This document shows positions 1 to 8,545 of a stretch of DNA of 43,453 nucleotides, in pieces. The notes under the pieces were generated by a model that saw only the letters and a list, made by a program, of their open reading frames with translations, was not told the origin of the DNA and did not search any database. The DNA is from an uncultured Fidelibacterota bacterium (GTDB lineage Bacteria > Fidelibacterota > Marinisomatia > Marinisomatales > UBA8229). Positions within the stretch are counted from its first letter, which is position 1; the number at the start of each line of letters is the position of its first letter. The DNA lies in the NCBI GenBank assembly GCA_913054425.1, contig CAJXJG010000002.1:1-43453 (forward strand). The letters are read 5' to 3'. Made by a program: the position numbers and the translations under genes.

Positions 1-2
1 CA

Positions 3-1340
3 AAAAATCTAAAGGATTTTGCTCTTGGAGGACAACGGCTGGGTCCCTGGGTGATCGCATTTTCCGAACGCGCTTCCGGTGAATCTGCCTGGCTATTGCT
101 TGGTCTCCCTGGGGCTGCAATGGTTATGGGATTGCTGGAATTATGGACAGCAATTGGATGTATTGGAGGGATCATTTTATCCTGGATGATCATCGCGAAA
201 CCACTGCGAATCGCAACGGAAAAATACAATGCGATCACCCTCCCTGAGTTACTTTCAAAAAAATTTAATGATGATTCCGGAATCATCAGGCTGCTGGCAG
301 CGGTTATTATCATTTTCTTTTTTACATTTTATGTCGCCGCACAATTCTCCGGCGCCGGTAAAGTTTTAAATGTCACTTTTGGGTTGACCCAGATGCAGGG
401 AATGATATTAGGCGCCTGCATCATTATTTTTTATACAATTCTTGGTGGATTTCTTGCGGTGGCATGGACGGATTTGATCCAGGGGATTATCATGATTGGT
501 ACGTTAGTCATTCTGCCCATCGTCGGATGGATGGAATTATCAGGATTGGAGCATTCCACCGGGACGCTAGACTGGTCAACTCTGTATGGAGGTGCTAGCG
601 GACTGAAAGCATTTTTAGGAGCCGTGGCGGGACTAAGCTGGGGATTGGGATATATGGGACAGCCTCACCTGCTTGTTCGCTACATGGCCATAGATGATCC
701 CAAAAATATCCGGATTAGTAGGCGTATCGCAATCGCGTGGGCAATACCTGCTTTTATAGGTTCTCTTTTCATTGGACTGGTGGGAGCTCAATTAATTTCA
801 GGCGGGATGATCTCTCCTGTTTCAGACCCGGAAACACTCATGCCGGAAATGGCGAAAACCCTTATGCATCCCTGGATCGCAGGAATATTTATTTCCGGGG
901 CAATCGCAGCAATGATGTCAACCGCAGATTCACAGCTCTTGGTAAGTACTTCAGTGTTGACTGAGGATATAATCGGAAAATATTTTCACCATAAGATCGG
1001 AAAGATAAATTTGCTTACCATTGGCAGAATGTTTACCATCGTAATTGGGATCATTGCATTTTACCTTGCATGGCAGACGAAAGACCTTGTATTTGAAATG
1101 GTATCCTACGCCTGGAGTGGATTGGGAGCATCGTTTGGTCCGGTGATAGTCTGCGCGCTCTGGTGGAAGCGAACAACTAGGAATGGGATTATAGCCGGAA
1201 TGCTGACTGGCGCAATTTCTACCATTATTTGGAAAAATATTGAAGTATTAAATACAATGGTTACGGAAAGGCTGATTAGCTTCGTTTTTGCCTTTATGGC
1301 TGTTATTATAGTGAGTTTGTATACGAAATCAAAAAAATAA
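3..1340 (+). CDS. putP: Sodium/proline-type symporter (SSS family), 5'-truncated
   Basis: The reading frame is open from base 3, so the gene enters from the left edge and its true start lies outside the window; a GTG at 51 is internal. The first visible residues give ALGGQRLGPW, followed by a serine-containing helix and LLLGLPGAA, which match the second membrane segment of PutP-type sodium:solute symporters. A second family signature, MMSTADSQLLV, lies near the sodium-site helix. About 446 residues remain of the usual 490-500, with roughly eleven hydrophobic segments. The family imports proline or a related solute using the Na+ gradient; the exact substrate is inferred. holA begins two bases downstream, so co-transcription is likely. 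Confidence 0.9.
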   Translation, partial: KNLKDFALGGQRLGPWVIAFSERASGESAWLLLGLPGAAMVMGLLELWTAIGCIGGIILSWMIIAKPLRIATEKYNAITLPELLSKKFNDDSGIIRLLAAVIIIFFFTFYVAAQFSGAGKVLNVTFGLTQMQGMILGACIIIFYTILGGFLAVAWTDLIQGIIMIGTLVILPIVGWMELSGLEHSTGTLDWSTLYGGASGLKAFLGAVAGLSWGLGYMGQPHLLVRYMAIDDPKNIRISRRIAIAWAIPAFIGSLFIGLVGAQLISGGMISPVSDPETLMPEMAKTLMHPWIAGIFISGAIAAMMSTADSQLLVSTSVLTEDIIGKYFHHKIGKINLLTIGRMFTIVIGIIAFYLAWQTKDLVFEMVSYAWSGLGASFGPVIVCALWWKRTTRNGIIAGMLTGAISTIIWKNIEVLNTMVTERLISFVFAFMAVIIVSLYTKSKK

Positions 1341-1341
1341 C

Positions 1342-2334
1342 ATGAATTTACAGAAACTAAAAAATATTGTAAATGAAATCGATGGAGGGGTTGTCAAACC
1401 GGTGTATTTATTCCAGGGAGATGATCAATTCCTTCAGAAATTTGTAGTAGAGAAACTCGAATCATCCTTTTTTCCGGAAGGAGTGAGTGCTAAGATTATC
1501 CTGGAACCCAATGAAATGAGGGGGAGTGAAATTATCGAAAAACTCTACGGGGTCGATTTATTTTCTAGTAAAAAACTTTTTGTTCTGAGAAATCCACAAA
1601 AGATTCATAAAAATTATCGTAAAGAAATATTCAGGTATTGTGATAACCCTGCTCAATCAAATTGTCTTGTGATTTTCCTCGAGGATTTTGACAAAAGAAA
1701 ATTAATTGTCAAGGAATTAACAAAACGGTTTAATCCTATAGATGTTCGCAGTCCATTCGAAAATAAAATGGCTGTTTGGGTGAACTATTTTTTTAAGGAG
1801 CAGAGAATTGAAGCGGATTCAAAGGTCAAAGCAGAAGTATTGAAAATTGCCGGGGATTCCTTATATCATTTGGAAAATGAGATTGATAAAATTGCAATTT
1901 ATCTTCCGGACGGGGAGGAATTAACCATGGATCATGTAACCCGTTTTTCCGGATGGAAACGGGATTACAAGCGTTGGGAGTTTTTGGGTGCTGTAGGAAA
2001 TAGAAATGTACAAAAGGCTATAAAAACAGGACAATCTCTTATATTCCAGAATGAAACCTTTTTATCTTTAATGTATCCCCTTACGAGTCTTTTTCAGGAG
2101 ATGTTATTCCATAAAATTTCACCCGGAACTTTTTTGCAATTTAGAGGTTATATCCCATTATCAGATTCAATTAAGAAGAAATTACCACATTTTTCAGAAC
2201 AATATTCAAGACAGGAAATTGAAAATGGTTTACTTTTGCTTGGTAAAATAGATGAACGGATTAAAACAACGAAAGTTTCTGATGAATCAGAACTTGTCCA
2301 ATTTTTATTCAATGTCATTTCAAAAAATGGCTAA
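1342..2334 (+). CDS. holA: DNA polymerase III subunit delta (clamp-loader subunit)
   Basis: This 330-residue protein has the layout of the HolA delta subunit. An N-terminal AAA+-like domain opens with PVYLFQGDDQFL, the degenerate nucleotide-binding start of the family. A mid-section contains LENEIDKIAIYL, and a helical C-terminal collar domain follows. Delta opens the beta sliding clamp as part of the clamp loader. The length is normal for the family. The ATG follows the stop of the symporter by one base and has no clear Shine-Dalgarno sequence. The last eight bases overlap the start of the sigma-factor gene, which suggests translational coupling. The assignment rests on the N-terminal and mid-domain pattern, because sequence identity in this family is low. 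Confidence 0.85.
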   Translation: MNLQKLKNIVNEIDGGVVKPVYLFQGDDQFLQKFVVEKLESSFFPEGVSAKIILEPNEMRGSEIIEKLYGVDLFSSKKLFVLRNPQKIHKNYRKEIFRYCDNPAQSNCLVIFLEDFDKRKLIVKELTKRFNPIDVRSPFENKMAVWVNYFFKEQRIEADSKVKAEVLKIAGDSLYHLENEIDKIAIYLPDGEELTMDHVTRFSGWKRDYKRWEFLGAVGNRNVQKAIKTGQSLIFQNETFLSLMYPLTSLFQEMLFHKISPGTFLQFRGYIPLSDSIKKKLPHFSEQYSRQEIENGLLLLGKIDERIKTTKVSDESELVQFLFNVISKNG

Positions 2335-2893
2335 TCAATTTCAATTCACCGATGAAGAACTGATGGCTCGATTTCAAAGTGGAGATGAAAATGCATACAA
2401 TGAAATTGTTTTTCGTTACCGTGACCGTCTCATGAATTTTATATATAGATTTGTGAATGATGTAGAACTCGCCGAAGATGTTCTTCAGGATACTCTGGTA
2501 AAAATTTTTACTCACCGGCATTATTACAAAGAAATCGCGAAAGTGTCAACTTGGATTTATACTATCGCCGGTAATTTTTCTAAAACCGAATTGAGGAAAC
2601 GTAAAAGACGAAAAATTATCCAACTGAGCCATATGGGTAAAGATGACAAAGTATATGAGATTCCAGACATTGAAAGAGAGCCAGATAGAGGTCTTCATGT
2701 CCAATTCTCAGAACAAAAAATTCAGAATGCACTTCAATCATTACCATCTCATTTTAGGAGTCCTGTCATATTGCGGGATATTCAGGAACTTTCCTATAAA
2801 GACATTAGTAAAATACTTGACGTTCCTTTGGGAACGGTGAAGTCGCGTATTAATCGCGCACGTCAGCAATTGAAAAGTACATTGAAGGAATAA
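2327..2893 (+). CDS. ECF-type RNA polymerase sigma factor (RpoE-like)
   Basis: The protein has 188 residues. The sigma-2 region (about residues 8-75) carries DEELMARFQSGDENAY and the core-binding stretch AEDVLQDTLVKIF. A basic linker follows, then a sigma-4 region near the end with LSYKDISKILDVPLGTVKSR, a classical helix-turn-helix for the -35 element. I chose the ATG at 2327 because it gives the usual ECF length; the longer frame back to 2252 lies inside holA. The start overlaps the holA stop by eight bases. The next gene, 31 bases downstream, encodes a single-pass membrane protein that is the likely anti-sigma factor, so this is probably an envelope-responsive switch. The regulon cannot be read from the sequence. 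Confidence 0.93.
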   Translation: MANQFQFTDEELMARFQSGDENAYNEIVFRYRDRLMNFIYRFVNDVELAEDVLQDTLVKIFTHRHYYKEIAKVSTWIYTIAGNFSKTELRKRKRRKIIQLSHMGKDDKVYEIPDIEREPDRGLHVQFSEQKIQNALQSLPSHFRSPVILRDIQELSYKDISKILDVPLGTVKSRINRARQQLKSTLKE

Positions 2894-2924
2894 TATTAAT
2901 AAAAATGAGGAGTACACTATATCG

Positions 2925-3470
2925 ATGGATCGTTATCAGTTTGAAGATTATTTATCCGATTATATAGAAAATAACTTAAACCCTTCGAAACGGAAAGAAT
3001 TCGAAGAGTACCTAAAAGCTAATTCCAGCGGAGAAGAATTGGTTGAATCCGTCCGTGAACTTTTGGATTCAATGAAATCCATGTCGGAAATAAAAGCTTC
3101 TTCTGGTTTTATGGGAAAGCTCCACAAGAGGATTGAGGCAGAGAAGAATCGTCCATCAATACAATCCCCTGAGAAAAGAACTTACCTGGGATTTGCACCT
3201 TTTCATTTGGGAATGATGGTTGTGGTTCTCATCGGTCTTGTTTTTGTGGGCATGGAATTATTGCCAACTGATGGAACAAAAATAACAACAGTTCAACCAA
3301 ATATTGAGTTGAGTTTTCCACCAGACTTATCTGACCCTTTTCCCCCTGATATTAAAAAAGATGAAATGGTTAAATTAGATCAGGATTCAAGTGGGGTTAA
3401 AGACCAGGATACGAAAGCACCATTTGATCTTGAAAAAAGAGGCGCTACTTTTGTAAAAGACCAAAATTAA
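2925..3470 (+). CDS. Putative membrane-anchored anti-sigma factor
   Basis: This 181-residue protein has an acidic helical N-terminal part (about residues 1-75), one membrane segment (about residues 97-115, rich in V, L, G and M) and a proline- and aspartate-rich tail of about 65 residues that would face the periplasm. Position directly behind an ECF sigma gene and this topology are typical of anti-sigma factors. The N-terminal region has no Cys and lacks the His-x3-Cys-x2-Cys zinc motif of the ZAS group, so it would be a zinc-independent variant. A GAGGAG lies about 12 bases before the ATG, further than usual. The role is inferred from context; sequence alone shows only the topology. Confidence 0.7.
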   Translation: MDRYQFEDYLSDYIENNLNPSKRKEFEEYLKANSSGEELVESVRELLDSMKSMSEIKASSGFMGKLHKRIEAEKNRPSIQSPEKRTYLGFAPFHLGMMVVVLIGLVFVGMELLPTDGTKITTVQPNIELSFPPDLSDPFPPDIKKDEMVKLDQDSSGVKDQDTKAPFDLEKRGATFVKDQN

Positions 3471-3539
3471 TTAAAAACAATCTGATTTTTTTATCCCTAC
3501 TGTTTACGTAAGTTTTATAGTAAGGATTTTTTTTCTGGA

Positions 3540-5240
3540 ATGAATTTTCAAAATAAATCTACGACAATTCTTCTGGCTGCTGTGACAGTTTTAATTTTAA
3601 GTGTAGTTATTTCCCCCGGAGAAGGGGGGTTTATTATCTACCTTTTTAGAGGATTGGTTTTCATCTGTGTTATTTGGGCTTTTATTTTGTTTATTACTTC
3701 GAAAAAGAAAAATTATTCAGGAAATTTGATGGACAATGAACGAAAACAAGTTGATTCTCCAAAGAATTCTGAAATTGACAATGAACTTCAGGATCGTTAT
3801 AAATATTTACTGCGTTCGATTTTCAATACAATTCGTTCAATAAATCCGGACTACCAGGGAGCAGTTTATATCATTGATTATGACAATCATGGGTTTGCAC
3901 TCCAAAGCGCCACTTCCAACGAATTTTTAGAATTTGTTCCTCATGATCAGGAGATATTGAAGACAATTCTTAAGCATAAGGAAGTACAGGTTTTGCAATA
4001 TCAAAAGAATCGTGATGGTTGGACACAATTGTTTTCTGAAAAAACATGGAGAGGAAGTGAATGTATATTGGGGATACGGATAGTCAACAAGGATGTTTCT
4101 GTTGGTTGTCTTTTAATGACTGTTGATCATTTCAGTAAAACGCAGGAAAGGGATCGTGAAATTTTATTTAATCTTGGGGATTTACTTTCTCTGGGAATTG
4201 CAAAGATAGAAAAAATTGAAGAGTTATTGACTGATAATAATTATCAAGATCGGATTTTGGATCTTCTTGATACAGTAGATATCTTTTCAGATGAGGAAGT
4301 TTTATATGATTCTATTAAAACCTTATGTTATTCACTTTTTTCATATGATAAATTCACAATTTCAATGGTAGATCCGTCTAACAATTTACCAAGTGTAAAA
4401 TTTGTAGATGGAATCAAGGAAGATGTAAATACCGGTGACACCTTTTCATTGGACTTTTCCCTGCATGGTAAGGTAATAAAAGAAGGCATCAACCTTCGTT
4501 CGCGATATTGGGAAAATGATTATCCTGGAATAGGAAGATTTAGAAAAGATGAAAATTTCAACATAAATTTTTCTGCGGTTTTGATTGTTCCAATCTTAAT
4601 GAAAGGCATTGCGATCGGCAGCATAGCACTTGAACGATTAACATCCCGATCCTATAGTAGTTCTGATGAAAGGCTTATGGAACACTTAGCATTTACAGTT
4701 GGTCATTTTTTATCATGGCAGGGAGAATATCGTAAAATGCATGATAGTGCAATCCACGATGGGTTGACAGGATTATTGAATCACCGCGCATTTATGAACA
4801 GATTTGACGATGAGGTAAAACGTGCTATTCGTTTCCAGCAGAAACATGTTCTGGTTGTACTCGATTTGGATAAATTTAAACGGATTAATGATACTCATGG
4901 ACATCTCTATGGAGATTATGTTATTAAACAGGTTGCCGATATTCTACAAAATAGTGTCAGGAATATTGATGTTGTAGCCCGGTACGGTGGAGAAGAATAT
5001 ATGATTATATTGGTAGATACTGACCAAACAAATTCCTTAGCAGTTACTCAGCGCATTGTTAATAATATTGAAGAATTCAAGTTTAGTCGGAACGGAGTTG
5101 ATGAAAAAATTACAATTAGCGCGGGGATGGCTGAATTTCCCAAGGACTCGGATAATATCAAAATATTGATTGAAAAAGCAGACAAAGCAATGTACCGGGC
5201 AAAAAAACTGGGTGGGAATAAGGTAGAAGTGTATAAGTAA
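3540..5240 (+). CDS. Membrane diguanylate cyclase with GAF-like sensor and GGDEF domain
   Basis: The 566-residue protein starts with two closely spaced membrane segments (about residues 8-26 and 30-52). A long region follows that looks like one or two GAF folds (about residues 70-400); the second part ends with FSAVLIVPILMKGIAIGSI, typical of GAF. The C-terminal GGDEF domain (about residues 405-566) contains HDGLTGLLNHRAF, LDLDKFKRINDTHGH and the active-site signature GGEEY at 483-487. An RxxD inhibitory site (RNID, 474-477) lies exactly five residues before the signature, so both catalysis and product inhibition by c-di-GMP look intact. It should make c-di-GMP from GTP at the inner membrane. 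No EAL domain is present. A surface-polysaccharide cluster begins 2.3 kb downstream, a common c-di-GMP target. Confidence 0.93.
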   Translation: MNFQNKSTTILLAAVTVLILSVVISPGEGGFIIYLFRGLVFICVIWAFILFITSKKKNYSGNLMDNERKQVDSPKNSEIDNELQDRYKYLLRSIFNTIRSINPDYQGAVYIIDYDNHGFALQSATSNEFLEFVPHDQEILKTILKHKEVQVLQYQKNRDGWTQLFSEKTWRGSECILGIRIVNKDVSVGCLLMTVDHFSKTQERDREILFNLGDLLSLGIAKIEKIEELLTDNNYQDRILDLLDTVDIFSDEEVLYDSIKTLCYSLFSYDKFTISMVDPSNNLPSVKFVDGIKEDVNTGDTFSLDFSLHGKVIKEGINLRSRYWENDYPGIGRFRKDENFNINFSAVLIVPILMKGIAIGSIALERLTSRSYSSSDERLMEHLAFTVGHFLSWQGEYRKMHDSAIHDGLTGLLNHRAFMNRFDDEVKRAIRFQQKHVLVVLDLDKFKRINDTHGHLYGDYVIKQVADILQNSVRNIDVVARYGGEEYMIILVDTDQTNSLAVTQRIVNNIEEFKFSRNGVDEKITISAGMAEFPKDSDNIKILIEKADKAMYRAKKLGGNKVEVYK

Positions 5241-5332
5241 TTATGGGGAATTATCTTACTTTTTCAAAACTGATTTGATGCCAATTTGAATTGTTACTTA
5301 AATAATCATAAAAATTACCAGCTTTAATTAGT

Positions 5333-6934
5333 ATGACTCGCATATATCAAAATTCGATATTGCTTATTTTGGTTTGGATTGGTTTATCCTGTCATTCGGG
5401 TTCGCAAATTTCTCCCTCAAATTTGCCGCCGATCGATCAGTCCAAAGAAGAAACTGCTGTCAATTCTGAAGCTCTCATGCATTTTATGGATGGACAGCTT
5501 TACATGAGTCAGGGAAATTATTCTATGGCAGTAATTGAGTTTCAGGACGCCCTGAGAATTGATCCTGATGTCAGTACCATCCATATTTCCCTTGGAGAGT
5601 GTTTTTGGGCACTTGAAAAACCGGAGCGTGCTGTTTTTCACCTTGAGAGAGCAATATATTTAAACCCGGATGATGCCGAGGCAAGAAACATTCTGGCTCA
5701 CCAATTTATCAATCGGAAATTGTTTGACAGGGCTAGGGAACAATATGAGATATTGGCTGAATCTGACCCGGAAAATGTGGAAAATATCATTGTTCTTGCA
5801 GAGCTGGCTAAATTGCAACGTCAGTTTGAGGAAGCAATTCATTATTACCAAAAAGTATTTGATCTAGACCCTCATAGGATTGAAGCTCTGCAGAAAGCTG
5901 CAGAAATAGCTTTGAAAATCAAACGTTTTGAATTAGCACAAATAATTATAAAACAGATGACTCTATCAGACAAATCCAATATCCAATATCTTGAAAACTA
6001 TACGGATATTGTTACTATGAATGGTGATAAAAAAGAGGGAATAAGGGCATTGAAACAAATCGTCAATTTGGAGGGATCATCGGTAGGTGTTCTCAATCAA
6101 ATTGGTTTATTGTATTATGAAATTAATCATCCTGATTCAGCATTGGAAGTATTTAGTCAGGTATACGAGTTGGATAGTTTGAATATTTTGGCTCTTCATT
6201 TTCTATCACAGATCAGCAGGGAGGAAGAAAATATAGAGAAAGCCCAATATTTTGCAGATCAAATGATCTATTTTCATCCTGGTGAACCCCGAGGGTATAT
6301 AAATTTAGCACTTGCTTTGCTTATTCAGAATAATCATCAGAGAGTTATGCAAATTCTTTCAAAACAAGCAGATATATTTCAAGAGGAATTTACTATTCAG
6401 TACTTGTTGGGTTTGAGTTATAATTTGGATAGTAATTATAAAATAGCTGAACAATTTTTTAAACGCGCTTTGGCTATTAATCCAAAATCGAGAAACACGC
6501 TTCATTCTCTTGCTATCATTTATGATAAAACAATCCAGTGGTCTCAATCTGACAGCATCTATAATGAGTTAATTCATTCAGACAGTACTGATGCGCAGGC
6601 ACTCAACAATTATTCCTATAGCTTGGTTGAACGTGGGGAAAAATTAGGTATTGCGCTTGAAATGTCCAAAAAAGCAATATCTCTATCTCCGAAGAGTTCA
6701 GCTTATCTTGATACATATGGTTGGATTCATTTCAAAATAGGAAATATTGACAGTGCATTGGCCTATATTAAACAATCTGTTGACATTGAAGATACCAATG
6801 CAGTAGTTCTCGAACATTTTGGTGATGTATTGGTGAAAAAAGCGGAAATCGAAGAGGCAATTCGTTATTTTCGAAAGGCTTTGGAAATAAATCCAAACAA
6901 CGCAGTTTTGAGAAAAAAATTAAGTGAATTATAA
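5333..6934 (+). CDS. TPR-repeat protein, probable lipoprotein
   Basis: The 533 residues begin with a short hydrophobic signal ending in GLSC, a non-standard lipobox with Cys at residue 20. The rest is a near-continuous run of tetratricopeptide repeats with the pattern W/L-G-Y-A-P; clear examples are near residues 50-120 and the last 60 residues (AEIEEAIRYFRKALEINP). Such proteins are scaffolds for protein assembly at the envelope. The next gene overlaps it by 11 bases and encodes a LolB-like lipoprotein. From memory, a TPR gene also precedes lolB in Pseudomonas, which supports a working partnership. No Shine-Dalgarno sequence is visible before the ATG. The precise partner is unknown. Confidence 0.85.
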   Translation: MTRIYQNSILLILVWIGLSCHSGSQISPSNLPPIDQSKEETAVNSEALMHFMDGQLYMSQGNYSMAVIEFQDALRIDPDVSTIHISLGECFWALEKPERAVFHLERAIYLNPDDAEARNILAHQFINRKLFDRAREQYEILAESDPENVENIIVLAELAKLQRQFEEAIHYYQKVFDLDPHRIEALQKAAEIALKIKRFELAQIIIKQMTLSDKSNIQYLENYTDIVTMNGDKKEGIRALKQIVNLEGSSVGVLNQIGLLYYEINHPDSALEVFSQVYELDSLNILALHFLSQISREEENIEKAQYFADQMIYFHPGEPRGYINLALALLIQNNHQRVMQILSKQADIFQEEFTIQYLLGLSYNLDSNYKIAEQFFKRALAINPKSRNTLHSLAIIYDKTIQWSQSDSIYNELIHSDSTDAQALNNYSYSLVERGEKLGIALEMSKKAISLSPKSSAYLDTYGWIHFKIGNIDSALAYIKQSVDIEDTNAVVLEHFGDVLVKKAEIEEAIRYFRKALEINPNNAVLRKKLSEL

Positions 6935-7556
6935 TCTATTCAAACTTTTATTATTTGTGTCTTTTTTTGTTCTGAGTGATTGTAGCCAAAAGCCTACAAT
7001 TGGTAATATAGTCCCCGATCATAAATGGTCTTATGAAGATTTGAAATCAGAGTACAAACAATGTCGAGGAAGAGGTCAGCTAATATCAAAGGGAACATTG
7101 CGGGGAAAGTTGACCTTTTTTTTTACAGTAAGGGATGACAGTACATATATTCAATTTCGTGATTTTCTTGGACGACGGACATTATATCTTCAACTTTTGG
7201 GTAATGAGGTCTATGCCTGGGATATTCTCCAGGACAAATGGTTTTTAACGTCTCAAATTCAGAGTAAGTATCCTTTTCTAATAGTACTTGAACCAACAGA
7301 TTTAACCAGGTATTTCTGGGGTATTGACCCTCAATTCAAAGGAAAAGAGCACCCGAAGGAATTCATTTTCGACCATAAGTCCATAAGTGTTACCTTTCAA
7401 ACTACACCAGGCAATGTCGGTCCTATGGTGTCTAAGGCTATGATTCAGATTAATGATAATCAAAACCAGATTGAGATTGAGATTGAGGAACGGGAATACG
7501 GTATGTCTTATCCTCGTTTAATTAGAGCAATTCCTCCAACAATTTTACATAATTAA
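6924..7556 (+). CDS. LolB-like outer-membrane lipoprotein (putative)
   Basis: This 210-residue protein starts at a GTG that overlaps the TPR gene by 11 bases. The N terminus is a hydrophobic signal (about residues 4-18) followed by a Cys near residue 20; the residue before the Cys is Asp, unusual for signal peptidase II. The body is a beta-rich pattern (RGQLISKGTLRGKLTFFF, then a loop with LQDKWFLTSQ and a TRYFWG turn) that resembles the LolA/LolB half-barrel that carries lipoproteins. Length fits LolB (about 200 residues). Similarity is by pattern and context only, so a DUF4292-type relative is equally possible. A hexamer GAGATT repeated three times near 7471-7488 encodes an IEIEIE stretch. 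Confidence 0.6.
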   Translation: MNYNLFKLLLFVSFFVLSDCSQKPTIGNIVPDHKWSYEDLKSEYKQCRGRGQLISKGTLRGKLTFFFTVRDDSTYIQFRDFLGRRTLYLQLLGNEVYAWDILQDKWFLTSQIQSKYPFLIVLEPTDLTRYFWGIDPQFKGKEHPKEFIFDHKSISVTFQTTPGNVGPMVSKAMIQINDNQNQIEIEIEEREYGMSYPRLIRAIPPTILHN

Positions 7557-7568
7557 CAGGTAAATTAA

Positions 7569-8486
7569 ATGATTTCCGTAATCATCCCAGTTTTAAATGA
7601 AGTTGATTCTCTCCCAGAGTTAATGGATCAGCTTCGGAAGGTTTTGCATATTTATAGTAAGTGGGAGATCCTGTTTGTAGATGATGGTTCAACTGATGGT
7701 TCTACAGAATTTCTTTACGACTTGTCAAGAAAAGATGAAAATGTAACCCTGATTCAATTCCATCGAAATTATGGGAAATCAGCCGCTCTTGCAGAAGGAT
7801 TTAAACTTGCTGAGGGAGAATTTCTCATTACCATGGATGCAGATTTACAGGATGACCCTGCCGAAATTCCAAATTTAATGAAAAAACTTGAGGAAGGGTT
7901 TGACCTTGTTTCCGGGTGGAAAAAAGAACGAAAGGATCCACTATCAAAGAGATTACCCTCAAAAATATTTAATTATGTAACACGATTAATGACGGGAGTA
8001 AAAATTCATGATTTTAATTGTGGTCTAAAGATATATCGAAAATCGGTTACTAAAACCCTTGATTTATATGGTGGACGGCATCGTTATATTCCAGCTCTTG
8101 CCGTGCACAATAAATTTCGAATCGGTGAAATTCGAGTCAATCACAGGCCTCGAATTTATGGAGTTACGAAATATGGTGGTTCCAGGTTGTTTCATGGGTT
8201 TTTTGACCTTATCTCGATAATTTTCATGAACCGTTATACTCAGCAGCCGCTCCATCTGTTTGGATTTTTTGGGCTTTTTTGTGTTGCCACATCACTCATG
8301 GTTGAATTATTTGTAATTGGAAGAAAAATATTTTCCGGGCATTCATTCTACGAACATTTAGCTCTTATGCTATTTGGCGCCATGTTATTTATACTGGGAT
8401 TGTGGTTCTTCTCCATTGGATTGATTGCTGAAATGATAACCAGGGGAGCACAAGAAAAAGAATCAAGAGTAAAACAGGTAATCTAA
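7569..8486 (+). CDS. Polyprenyl-phosphate glycosyltransferase, GT2 (DPM1/GtrB/CsbB-like)
   Basis: The protein has 305 residues. The N-terminal GT-A domain carries SVIIPVLNE, the nucleotide-sugar motif DDGSTD (38-43) and the metal-binding MDADLQDDP (D90, D92). Two C-terminal membrane helices lie near residues 232-253 and 264-290. This is the arrangement of enzymes that load a sugar onto undecaprenyl phosphate (GtrB, CsbB, ArnC, DPM synthase). The start is an ATG 12 bases after the LolB-like gene. It opens the glycan cluster, and a YfhO-family protein three genes downstream could use the lipid-linked sugar it makes. The sugar is not predictable from these motifs. Confidence 0.9.
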   Translation: MISVIIPVLNEVDSLPELMDQLRKVLHIYSKWEILFVDDGSTDGSTEFLYDLSRKDENVTLIQFHRNYGKSAALAEGFKLAEGEFLITMDADLQDDPAEIPNLMKKLEEGFDLVSGWKKERKDPLSKRLPSKIFNYVTRLMTGVKIHDFNCGLKIYRKSVTKTLDLYGGRHRYIPALAVHNKFRIGEIRVNHRPRIYGVTKYGGSRLFHGFFDLISIIFMNRYTQQPLHLFGFFGLFCVATSLMVELFVIGRKIFSGHSFYEHLALMLFGAMLFILGLWFFSIGLIAEMITRGAQEKESRVKQVI

Positions 8487-8545
8487 ATCTGTTTTTTTTG
8501 TCTCTGAATTTTTTATCTCTCCTCTAAAATATTTTGAGAAGGATC

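Noticed and set aside
2252..2326. Upstream extension of the ECF sigma gene
   Set aside because: The extra 25 residues are encoded inside holA and do not resemble sigma region 1.2 or 2; the ATG at 2327 gives the normal ECF length.
3522..3540. Eight-T run between AAGGA and the diguanylate cyclase ATG as a phase-variable translation switch
   Set aside because: The spacing from AAGGA to ATG (13 bases) is already too long for a normal site, and T runs of 8-9 are frequent in this AT-rich window (for example 7116-7124 and 40320-40328).
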